NCBI GenBank assembly: GCA_018896315.1
Contig: JAHIMV010000052.1
Span: forward strand, 1-10,862
Direction: 5' to 3'
From: Patescibacteria group bacterium
Lineage (GTDB): Bacteria; Patescibacteriota; Patescibacteriia; UBA2591; UBA6264
Length of the DNA stretch: 10,862 nucleotides
The notes under the pieces are model-generated. The model saw nothing but the letters and a program-made list of their open reading frames with translations, made no database searches and was not told the DNA's origin. This document shows, piece by piece, positions 5,779-10,816 of this stretch (positions within the stretch are counted from its first letter, which is position 1; every line of letters starts with the position of its first letter). The position numbers were made by a program, and so were the translations under genes.

Positions 5779-6747
5779 ATGTTTAATCTATTTTTTGATT
5801 TTTTACATAACTTTAAACCCCAACCGATTATTTTACGGTTGGGGGTTTTTAATATTTATTGGTATAGTTGTTTAATTGTTTTTGGTCTTTTATTGGGTTT
5901 AATTCTTGTTTTTAAATTAAATTCAAGGTTTTCCGCCAAAGGTGCTGTGTCCGCCTTTGGCGCGAGATCCGCCTCAGGCGGAAATATAAAAAAACAATTG
6001 TTAGAAAACTTATTTTTTTACTTAATTATTAGCGGTTTTTTAGGCGCTCGTCTTTACCATGTTTTAAGTGAATTTCCTTATTATCTAAAATACCCTTGGC
6101 AGGTATTTGCTGTTTGGCAAGGGGGGCTGGGCATTTACGGAGCAGTAATTGTCGGCACTTTGGTTTTATTTTGGTTTTGTAAAAAATATAAATTAAGATT
6201 TTTATCTTTAGCTGATTTATTAGTTCCCAGTTTGATATTAGGCCAAGCCATTGGCCGTTGGGGAAATTATTTTAATCAAGAAGTTTTTGGAAAACCGACC
6301 AATCTGCCTTGGGGGATTCCTATTAAAATAATTGCTAGACCTTCAGAATTTTTATCGGCTCAATATTTTCACCCCACTTTTTTATACGAATCAATTTGGA
6401 ATTTTTTAATTTTTATTATGTTAATATGGGCGTATTTGTATTTTTCAAAATTTAGAAGCGACACTAATATACGAATTCACACGAATGACGCGAATGACTC
6501 GAATAATAATTCGTGTGGGCGCATTCGTGTATCCCGAGCCAAAGGGCGAGGGTTGCGCTATTCGGGTGCTGTTTTTGCTCTTTATTTAATTCTTTATTCT
6601 TTCGGTAGATTCTTTTTAGAGTTTTTAAGAATTGATTCTCAACCAATGTTGTTAGGGCTAAGATTAGCCCAGGTGGTGGCTATTGTTTTGTTTGTGGTTG
6701 GATGGGGAATACTGATGAGAAAATCAACTAAACAATTAAGCAATTAA
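5779..6747 (+). CDS. lgt: Prolipoprotein diacylglyceryl transferase
   Basis: 322 residues, multi-pass membrane protein. Lgt transfers a diacylglyceryl group from phosphatidylglycerol to the lipobox cysteine of prelipoproteins, the first step of lipoprotein maturation. The signature G-R-W-G-N-Y-F-N-Q-E-V-F-G (159-171) supplies the catalytic Arg/Asn/Glu positions. The C-terminal Y-S-F-G-R-F-F-L-E-F-L-R (273-284) contains the conserved Arg. At W-Q-G-G-L-G-I-Y-G (113-121) the residue that is His103 in E. coli appears to be Tyr. The N-terminus P-I-I-L-R-L-G-V-F-N-I-Y-W-Y-S is typical. Two low-complexity polar insertions, about 52-69 and about 227-260, are encoded by palindromic repeats. They explain why the protein is longer than usual (about 260-290) and sit in loops, so it may remain functional. 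The last codons (K-Q-L-S-N) are encoded by another interspersed repeat. A terminator-like hairpin lies in codons 13-24. Confidence 0.95.
   Translation: MFNLFFDFLHNFKPQPIILRLGVFNIYWYSCLIVFGLLLGLILVFKLNSRFSAKGAVSAFGARSASGGNIKKQLLENLFFYLIISGFLGARLYHVLSEFPYYLKYPWQVFAVWQGGLGIYGAVIVGTLVLFWFCKKYKLRFLSLADLLVPSLILGQAIGRWGNYFNQEVFGKPTNLPWGIPIKIIARPSEFLSAQYFHPTFLYESIWNFLIFIMLIWAYLYFSKFRSDTNIRIHTNDANDSNNNSCGRIRVSRAKGRGLRYSGAVFALYLILYSFGRFFLEFLRIDSQPMLLGLRLAQVVAIVLFVVGWGILMRKSTKQLSN
5815..5850 (+). terminator. lgt: Terminator-like hairpin inside the 5' coding end of lgt
   Basis: AAACCCCAACCG (5815-5826), a 9-nt A/T loop, then CGGTTGGGGGTTT (5836-5848) form a stem of about 12 bp with a single bulged G, followed by a run of T (5846-5850). 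This has the full form of an intrinsic terminator, yet it starts only 36 bp after the lgt start codon and is translated as K-P-Q-P...R-L-G-V-F. It might act as an attenuator that works only when the start of lgt is not being translated, or end transcripts from the upstream genes. It may also be a coincidence of the coding sequence. Confidence 0.5.
5932..5982 (+). repeat. GC-rich palindromic element inserted in frame in lgt
   Basis: This 51-bp patch is far richer in G+C than its surroundings. CGCCAAAGG (5934-5942) is the inverse of CCTTTGGCG (5954-5962). TCCGCCTCAGGCGGA (5968-5982) is a 7-bp-arm palindrome. The word TCCGCC occurs three times (5932, 5950, 5968) at exact 18-bp intervals, so each unit is six codons and the frame is kept. 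It encodes S-A-K-G-A-V-S-A-F-G-A-R-S-A-S-G-G, a soft Ala/Gly/Ser stretch between predicted membrane segments. Confidence 0.7.
6468..6568 (+). repeat. Second palindromic insertion in lgt (two modules)
   Basis: ACACGAATGACGC (6479-6491) pairs with GCGCATTCGTGT (6519-6530) with one bulged base. A further ATTCGTGT (6509-6516) and several CGAAT words lie between them. Next to it, a second module (6531-6568) is bounded by CCCGA (6533-6537) and TCGGG (6562-6566) and rich in G+C. Together they encode roughly D-T-N-I-R-I-H-T-N-D-A-N-D-S-N-N-N then a basic stretch, a polar insert of about 33 residues between the last two conserved blocks of Lgt. The frame is preserved. Confidence 0.65.
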
Positions 6748-6796
6748 ACAACTTAACAGCTAATTTTGTTAAATTGTTATCTTGTTATTTTGTTAA
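6731..6796 (+). repeat. AT-rich interspersed repeat, copy 1 (lgt 3' end / comF 3' end)
   Basis: A 23-bp word at 6731-6753 is identical to 7511-7533, and a 21-bp word at 6767-6787 is identical to 7594-7614. The unit consists of AATTAAACAA-type words followed by the inverse TTGTTAAATTG-type words. CAACTTAACA (6749-6758) can pair with TGTTAAATTG (6767-6776) with one mismatch. It encodes the last codons of lgt and fills the convergent gap before the comF stop. It may help end both transcripts, but no strong terminator is present. Confidence 0.65.
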
Positions 6797-6803
6797 ATTG
6801 ATT

Positions 6804-7457
6804 TCAGCCTTTGACTAAAACAATGCCCCAGATTTTTTTTGCGCCGGCATAATATAAGGCCTTAGCGGCTTGTTCTAATGTAGCCCCAGTGGTTAAAATA
6901 TCATCAATTAAAATAATATTTGGGGCAATTTCTCCTTGAATTTTAAAAACACTTTGCACATTTAATTTTCTTTGTTCTCGACTAAGATTGGTTTGAGATG
7001 GAGTATTCTTTATTTTTTTTAAGGATTTTTTAAAAGGCCAATTAAAGGCAGCAGCTAATTCTTGAGCAATTACTTCAGCCTGATTAAACCCTCGTTTGGC
7101 CAGTTTTTGCTTAGACAGAGGAATTGGGACTAAAATAAACCTATTTTTGGTTAAAAATTTTAAGATTAGAGGAGATTGTTTTAAACATTTTATAAAAATA
7201 GGAGAAAGGCTTTTTAAAATATTGAGATTATAGGGAGAATACTTAAAAGATTTAATAGCTTTTTTTATCAAGGGCTGTTGATAGTCAAAAATAGTAACAA
7301 TCCTTTCAAGAGAATAAAGATTAGTTTCCCATTTATTTAAAACAATAATTTTATCTAAACATTTTTGGCAAATAATCTCCTCATGTTGCCGGCAGCCTAG
7401 ACATTCAACAGGGAATAGGGTGTTTAAAATTAAATCCTTTAATTTATTTATCCACAT
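6804..7457 (-). CDS. comF: ComF-family phosphoribosyltransferase-like protein
   Basis: 217 residues, normal for the ComF/GntX family, which is required for DNA uptake in competent bacteria and related to purine phosphoribosyltransferases. An N-terminal zinc-ribbon pair is visible: C19-x-x-C22 and C30-x-x-C33. The middle block V-P-I-P-L-S-K-Q-K-L-A-K-R-G-F-N-Q-A-E (110-128) and Q-T-N-L-S-R-E-Q-R-K-L-N-V (155-167) are family hallmarks. The PRPP-binding loop I-I-L-I-D-D-I-L-T-T-G-A-T (181-193) is intact. The exact biochemical reaction of ComF is not established. The gene is convergent with lgt and divergent from the pilM operon. Copies of the same AT-rich repeat lie on both sides. The ATG at 7457 gives the expected N-terminus (a short helix, then L-F-P-V-E-C-L-G-C). 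Confidence 0.93.
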   Translation of the reverse strand: MWINKLKDLILNTLFPVECLGCRQHEEIICQKCLDKIIVLNKWETNLYSLERIVTIFDYQQPLIKKAIKSFKYSPYNLNILKSLSPIFIKCLKQSPLILKFLTKNRFILVPIPLSKQKLAKRGFNQAEVIAQELAAAFNWPFKKSLKKIKNTPSQTNLSREQRKLNVQSVFKIQGEIAPNIILIDDILTTGATLEQAAKALYYAGAKKIWGIVLVKG

Positions 7458-7459
7458 AC

Positions 7460-7488
7460 TTGTTGCAAATAGTATTTTATTGTATAAT
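7460..7488 (+). promoter_or_regulatory. Possible promoter of the pil operon
   Basis: TTGTTG (7460-7465, four of six consensus positions) is followed after 17 bp by a perfect TATAAT (7483-7488). Transcription would start near 7495 and give a leader of about 140 nt, made mainly of the AT-rich repeat, before pilM at 7635. The -10 is part of the perfect 12-bp palindrome GTATAATTATAC (7482-7493). Confidence 0.45.
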
Positions 7489-7499
7489 TATACAGTCAA
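7469..7499 (-). promoter_or_regulatory. Possible promoter of comF, overlapping the pil promoter
   Basis: On the minus strand TTGACT (7499-7494, five of six) precedes TACTAT (7474-7469) with a 19-bp spacer, or AATACT with 17 bp. Transcription would begin very close to the comF ATG at 7457, suggesting a nearly leaderless message. It overlaps the plus-strand promoter, so the two directions may compete. Confidence 0.4.
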
Positions 7500-7614
7500 T
7501 TAAACAACTTAACAATTAAGCAATTAAACAACTAAACAAAAATTTTGTTAAATTGTTAGAGCGAAGCGTTTGTTAAATTGTTAAATTGATCTATGTTAAA
7601 TTGTTATCTTGTTA
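7497..7614 (+). repeat. AT-rich interspersed repeat, copy 2 (pilM leader)
   Basis: Several AATTAAACAA-type words (7498-7540) are followed by several TGTTAAATTG-type words (7546-7614). Both the 23-bp and 21-bp words are shared exactly with copy 1 at 6731-6796. AACAAAAATTTTGTT (7535-7549) is a palindrome centre, and pairing extends with mismatches over 7527-7557. A short G+C-containing word, GAGCGAAGCG, interrupts the array at 7559-7568. The array lies in the predicted pilM leader. Confidence 0.65.
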
Positions 7615-7634
7615 AAATATTAAAATGAGTTAGT

Positions 7635-8687
7635 ATGAGTTTTTTTGGTTTTAAACAAAAAAAAAGTTTTTTAGGCATTGATATTGGATCAACTAGTATT
7701 AAGTTAGTTGAGCTCAGTAAAGAAAAGGGAGTCCCCACTTTAGTTACTTATGGTTATGCAGAAAGGGCGATTAGTGACATTATTAAGGGTGATGCTCAGA
7801 AAATTTTAAATAAAGTCGCTGCTTTATTAAAAAGATTATATACAGATGCAGGAATTACTAGTTTTCAAGCAGTAACAGCGTTGCCAAATTACTCTGTTTT
7901 TAACTCAGTGATTACTCTTCCAATGATGAATAAAAAAGAACTGAATTCCGCTGTTCGTTGGGAAGCAAAAAAGTTTATTCCTATGCCTATTAATGATGTA
8001 GTTTTGGATTGGCGCATTATTGACACTATTGAAGTTGATAAAAGAAGAAAAAACTATCGTATTCTTTTAACTGCAGCGGCCAAGAATTTGGTCAGAAGAT
8101 ATGTTGAAATTTTTAAAAAAGCTGATTTAGAGCTCTTATCTTTGGAAACTGAATCATTTGCTTTGTCGCGGGCCTTAATTGGCAGAAGCCAGGCAACGAC
8201 TATGATTATTGATACTAGCGCCGTAACCACAGATATTATTATTATTGAAAAAGGCGTGCCTGCTCTTAATCGTAGTATTGATGTTGGGGGGATTACTATT
8301 TCCAGGGCTATTGCTAATAGTTTAAACGTTGATTTTAAAAGAGCAGAGCAATTTAAAAGAGACATTGGAATGAGCGGTTCATCCAAAATTCCCAGAGTAA
8401 TTGAAGGAATTTTAAAACCGGTGGTTGACGAAATGCGTTATTCTTTAAGACTTTACCAAGAACAATCGGATAAGGCAATAGAACAGGTAATCTTCTCTGG
8501 CGGATCTGCTTATTTGCCCAATTTGGCTGAATATTTTTCTAAAATTTTAAATATACGTGTTATTATTGGCAATCCTTGGGCTAGAATTGCCTATCCAGAA
8601 GATTTGAAACCAGCTTTGGATGAAGTTGCTCCTCGTTTTGCTGTGGCGGTTGGATTAGCCCTAAGGGAGATTGTGAATAAAACTTAA
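7635..8687 (+). CDS. pilM: Type IV pilus assembly protein PilM (actin-like ATPase)
   Basis: 350 residues, full length. PilM is a cytoplasmic actin-fold protein that binds the PilN N-terminus and links the pilus motor to the inner-membrane complex. The N-terminus F-F-G-F-K then F-L-G-I-D-I-G-S-T-S-I-K-L-V-E-L (phosphate-1 motif, about 12-27) is typical. Also present are V-R-W-E-A-K-K-F-I-P (107-116), the phosphate-2 segment M-I-I-D-T-S-A-V-T-T-D-I-I-I-I (190-204), D-V-G-G-I-T-I-S-R-A-I (216-226), and the nucleotide-binding turn V-I-F-S-G-G-S-A-Y-L-P-N-L (285-297). It heads a four-gene pil set. The ATG at 7635 directly gives the conserved N-terminus. No Shine-Dalgarno site is evident. Confidence 0.96.
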   Translation: MSFFGFKQKKSFLGIDIGSTSIKLVELSKEKGVPTLVTYGYAERAISDIIKGDAQKILNKVAALLKRLYTDAGITSFQAVTALPNYSVFNSVITLPMMNKKELNSAVRWEAKKFIPMPINDVVLDWRIIDTIEVDKRRKNYRILLTAAAKNLVRRYVEIFKKADLELLSLETESFALSRALIGRSQATTMIIDTSAVTTDIIIIEKGVPALNRSIDVGGITISRAIANSLNVDFKRAEQFKRDIGMSGSSKIPRVIEGILKPVVDEMRYSLRLYQEQSDKAIEQVIFSGGSAYLPNLAEYFSKILNIRVIIGNPWARIAYPEDLKPALDEVAPRFAVAVGLALREIVNKT

Positions 8688-8712
8688 AATTAAAAATTTT
8701 TAATTTTTAAAT
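8686..8712 (+). repeat. AT palindrome between pilM and the pilN-like gene
   Basis: A perfect 22-bp A/T palindrome spans 8686-8707 (centre AATTAAAAATTTTTAATT), overlapping the pilM stop codon. Its right half continues TTTAATTTTTAAAT up to the start of the next gene. Nearly the same string (TTTAATTTTTAAAT) occurs at 9709-9722 just before pilO, so it is a shared short element. Confidence 0.5.
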
Positions 8713-8714
8713 AT

Positions 8715-9518
8715 ATGGCCATTATTCCTAATATTGAGCCAAGCTATAGCGATCAAAATGTTAATTCTCTTGCCACTGGAAACAAGCCGTTAAAAAAGAG
8801 CTGGCTAAGTTTGATTTTTAAAAAGAAAAAAAAATTTTTGGCAGAGAAAAAAGAACAAGAATCTTTAAGTGAAGAAGAGATTAAAAAATTGTCAGAGAAG
8901 AATTTAGAAAAAAAAGAAAAAAAAGGGTCTGTTGAGAAATCTTTGTTAATCGACGAAATCCAAACAGGCTCTTTAGATATTAGTTTAATGCCGGAAAAGA
9001 CAGCGATTATTCCCCGTATTATTCGTTCCCGGTTGTTAATTCTTATTACTGCTTTAGCGGTTATTGTGCCCGCTTTTGTTTTAGTTTGGCTATATACTGA
9101 TTATCATTTTGAAAAAATGAGAAACGAGGTGATGATAATAGAAAGAGAAATGCAATTTTTAAAAGCGCAAAGTGAGCCGCTTTTAAATATAAGAGACGAG
9201 ATAATGAATCTAGAGATCCAGGCAGCCCGGGCAGAGAAAATTTTAAATGATCATATTTATTGGACTAAATTTTTTAGTTTATTAGAGACTTATACTATTC
9301 CTGATGTTTATTTTGGGGATTTAACAGCTGACACTAGTGGAATTATTCGACTGGACGCAATGGGTCGAAATTTAATTGATATTGCTGAACAGTTCATCGT
9401 TTTTTCTCAAGCAGCAGATTTTGCTAAAGAGGTAACTGCATCTAATATTAGTAAAAACCCGAATGGAATAGGGGCTTCCTTTGGTTTAGTTTTAAATGAT
9501 AATGTTTTTAAAAAGTAG
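8715..9518 (+). CDS. pilN: PilN-like type IV pilus inner-membrane protein with a long N-terminal extension
   Basis: 267 residues. PilN bridges cytoplasmic PilM and periplasmic PilO. One membrane segment lies at about 107-127 (L-L-I-L-I-T-A-L-A-V-I-V-P-A-F-V-L-V-W-L). It is followed by a coiled coil (about 131-178) and a small globular domain that begins at H-I-Y-W-T-K-F-F-S-L-L-E and contains T-I-P-D-V-Y-F-G-D-L. The cytoplasmic part is about 100 residues, rich in Lys and Glu and probably disordered. It ends in I-S-L-M-P-E (89-94), which resembles the I-N-L-L-P motif by which PilN docks onto PilM in other bacteria. The stop codon TAG is also the first three bases of the interspersed repeat at 9516. 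Confidence 0.85.
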   Translation: MAIIPNIEPSYSDQNVNSLATGNKPLKKSWLSLIFKKKKKFLAEKKEQESLSEEEIKKLSEKNLEKKEKKGSVEKSLLIDEIQTGSLDISLMPEKTAIIPRIIRSRLLILITALAVIVPAFVLVWLYTDYHFEKMRNEVMIIEREMQFLKAQSEPLLNIRDEIMNLEIQAARAEKILNDHIYWTKFFSLLETYTIPDVYFGDLTADTSGIIRLDAMGRNLIDIAEQFIVFSQAADFAKEVTASNISKNPNGIGASFGLVLNDNVFKK

Positions 9519-9611
9519 CCGCACTTCGTGCGGAAATTCCAAATTACAAGATACAATGACCAAACAAATTCCAAATTCCAATGACCAAATAGCCAAACGT
9601 TTGTATCTTGT
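9516..9611 (+). repeat. Interspersed repeat R1, copy 1 (complete left end)
   Basis: The element begins at the pilN stop TAG and opens with the hairpin CCGCAC-TTC-GTGCGG (9519-9533). ACAAGATACAA (9546-9556) is the exact inverse of TTGTATCTTGT (9601-9611), with CCAAATTCC-type words between. Positions 9516-9564 match 10814-10862 at 48 of 49 bases (G9558 versus A10856). It is probably a non-coding miniature element; no transposase is encoded. Confidence 0.8.
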
Positions 9612-9685
9612 TTCTTGCCTGCCCCGTAGTGAGCTTTGCTCTACTACTGGGGTATCTTGTTTCTTGTTTTATATCTTGTTTCTTG
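9604..9685 (+). repeat. Three copies of TATCTTGTTTCTTG with a hairpin insertion between two of them
   Basis: The 14-mer TATCTTGTTTCTTG occurs at 9604-9617, 9653-9666 and 9672-9685. Between the first two lies a separate 31-bp hairpin element (9622-9652), in which CCCC-GTAGT-GAGC pairs with GCTC-TACTAC-TGGGG apart from two single-base bulges and a 3-nt loop. This looks like one element nested in another. The region separates pilN and pilO. Confidence 0.7.
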
Positions 9686-9724
9686 GTTATTGTTTATTAT
9701 TTAAAAATTTTAATTTTTAAATCC

Positions 9725-10279
9725 ATGTCTCGGATAAGAAGAGAAAAAATTAAAAAAGGAAAACTTCAAACATTTGTTGTTAGATTTTATTGGTTTGTGA
9801 TTATTCTATTTTTTCTAGCCGCAGTTTGCGTCGAATATTTTATTATTATCAAACCAAAACTAGAACAAACATTTAACGGTGGTCCTTTAGACATAGGGAG
9901 TCGGCAAGTTATTTTAGAGGAACAAAGAACATATTATGAAGCATTAAAAGTATTAGAAAAAGAAGCTGGTGAAATTAACCAAGCAGAGCTAGAAAAAGTA
10001 AATTATGTTATTGCAAAGAAAATAGACATACCAGATATTTTAAAACAGATTTATCTTTTAAGTAAAAAAGAAAATATGGAATTTATTAGCTTTAATTATG
10101 TTTTTGATAAGGGTATTTTACAAATAGACTTATCTTTTAAGGGAACTAAATATCAAGATATTAAAAAGTATTTAGGTGAACTTGAAAAAAATATTCGTAT
10201 CATGGACGTTACTAATATATCACTTGGGGGAATAGGGTCAGATTTTAGTTTAAAAATCCAAAGTTATTATTTAGAGTAA
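9725..10279 (+). CDS. pilO: PilO-like type IV pilus inner-membrane protein
   Basis: 184 residues when started at ATG 9725. The frame is open to ATG 9608, but those codons fall in repeat DNA and give an unrelated hydrophobic leader. The 9725 start gives a short basic N-terminus (M-S-R-I-R-R-E-K-I-K-K-G-K), one membrane segment at about 22-42 (W-F-V-I-I-L-F-F-L-A-A-V-C-V-E-Y-F-I-I-I), a helical stretch (about 60-95), and an alpha/beta domain with F-I-S-F-N-Y-V-F-D-K-G-I-L-Q-I-D-L-S-F-K-G-T (120-141) and I-K-K-Y-L-G-E-L-E-K-N-I-R-I-M-D-V-T-N-I-S-L (146-167). This is the PilO ferredoxin-like fold pattern. PilO pairs with PilN and helps align the pilus machinery. Assignment rests on topology, the C-terminal fold pattern and position after pilM/pilN. 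Confidence 0.85.
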   Translation: MSRIRREKIKKGKLQTFVVRFYWFVIILFFLAAVCVEYFIIIKPKLEQTFNGGPLDIGSRQVILEEQRTYYEALKVLEKEAGEINQAELEKVNYVIAKKIDIPDILKQIYLLSKKENMEFISFNYVFDKGILQIDLSFKGTKYQDIKKYLGELEKNIRIMDVTNISLGGIGSDFSLKIQSYYLE

Positions 10280-10284
10280 AGGGC

Positions 10285-10330
10285 TTTCTCAAAAATTTCA
10301 AGTTCGTAGGACGTAGAAATTTTTGTCAGA
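10285..10330 (+). repeat. Hairpin directly after pilO
   Basis: CAAAAATTTC (10290-10299) and GAAATTTTTG (10316-10325) are perfect 10-bp inverted arms around a 16-nt loop. Beyond a 2-nt bulge the stem continues with TTTCT/AGAAA. There is no T-tract after it, so it is a repeat module rather than a clear terminator. Confidence 0.6.
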
Positions 10331-10338
10331 AAACCTTT

Positions 10339-10441
10339 ACCCTGTTAAATAATTTCGCTTTTAGCGAAATTGCCCTGTTAAATAATTTGCAAGGCAAATT
10401 AAAAATCAAAGATTTTTATTTAACAGGGCATTTAACAGGGT
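10339..10441 (+). repeat. Nested palindromic element with doubled ends
   Basis: ACCCTGTTAAAT (10339-10350) pairs with ATTTAACAGGGT (10430-10441). Inside it GCCCTGTTAAAT (10372-10383) pairs with ATTTAACAGGGC (10418-10429), and the two right-hand ends are directly abutting. The left spacer AATTTCGCTTTTAGCGAAATT-like hairpin (10351-10371) and inner hairpins AATTTGC/GCAAATT (10384-10400) and AAAATC/GATTTT fill the rest. This looks like one copy inserted inside another copy of the same element. Confidence 0.75.
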
Positions 10442-10444
10442 GCT

Positions 10445-10496
10445 CAAATTTCTAATAAAATTTTTATCGCTACGCTCTAAAATTTTAACAAATTTG
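10445..10496 (+). repeat. Hairpin before the PilP-like gene
   Basis: CAAATTT (10445-10451) pairs with AAATTTG (10490-10496), and inner AAAATTTT-type arms (around 10457 and 10479) enclose a loop containing ATCGCTACGCTCT. The structure ends 2 bp before the ATG at 10499 and would bury the ribosome-binding region of the small gene. Together with the two preceding entries it fills the 219-bp gap after pilO; no gene is seen in that gap. Confidence 0.55.
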
Positions 10497-10498
10497 GC

Positions 10499-10816
10499 AT
10501 GAAAATAAAAAGACAACACATTTTTCTAGTAATATTTATTCTTTTAATCGGAGTAATAGTTTTTATTATTTTCAAGAATACAGGGATACTAGGATTAAAA
10601 GGAAGTTCAGATTCAGGCTATGGTATTGCTAAACCTGATTACTTAATGATACCTATTCCTAAGATAAATAAGATTAAAACAGTTGTTGATAATCCAAAAT
10701 TTAAAGAAATGAAATATATTAAAGAATTTTTTGAGCCTGTTGAGGTTGAGTTAACTGGTAAGGCTAATCCCTTTTTCCCTTTTAGGCCAGATAAAGATAT
10801 AGAGATTGAAGAATAG
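10499..10816 (+). CDS. Small single-pass membrane protein, PilP-like position in the pil operon
   Basis: 105 residues. A basic start (M-K-I-K-R-Q-H) leads into one membrane segment at about 8-26. A linker with Y-L-M-I-P-I-P-K follows, then D-N-P-K-F-K-E-M-K-Y-I-K-E-F-F-E-P-V-E-V-E-L-T-G-K-A-N-P-F-F-P-F. The ending G-K-x-N-P-F-x-P resembles the G-R-x-N-P-F-x-P stretch that starts the conserved part of PilP and of small proteins found after pilO in Patescibacteria. I infer a PilP-like partner of PilN/PilO; a PilP beta-domain is absent. The TAG stop is the first three bases of repeat R1, so the end of the protein may have been set by that insertion. Confidence 0.65.
   Translation: MKIKRQHIFLVIFILLIGVIVFIIFKNTGILGLKGSSDSGYGIAKPDYLMIPIPKINKIKTVVDNPKFKEMKYIKEFFEPVEVELTGKANPFFPFRPDKDIEIEE

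Noticed and set aside
8054..8386. 110-codon minus-strand frame inside pilM
   Set aside because: Antisense shadow of a well-supported pilM coding region, with no independent start signals or domain.
9519..9652. Possible CRISPR array because of repeated words between pilN and pilO
   Set aside because: The repeats are 14 bp, unevenly spaced and mixed with palindromes; there are no regular spacers and no cas genes.
9608..9724. N-terminal extension of pilO starting at ATG 9608
   Set aside because: The added codons are translated repeat DNA; the ATG at 9725 gives a normal basic N-terminus before the membrane segment.
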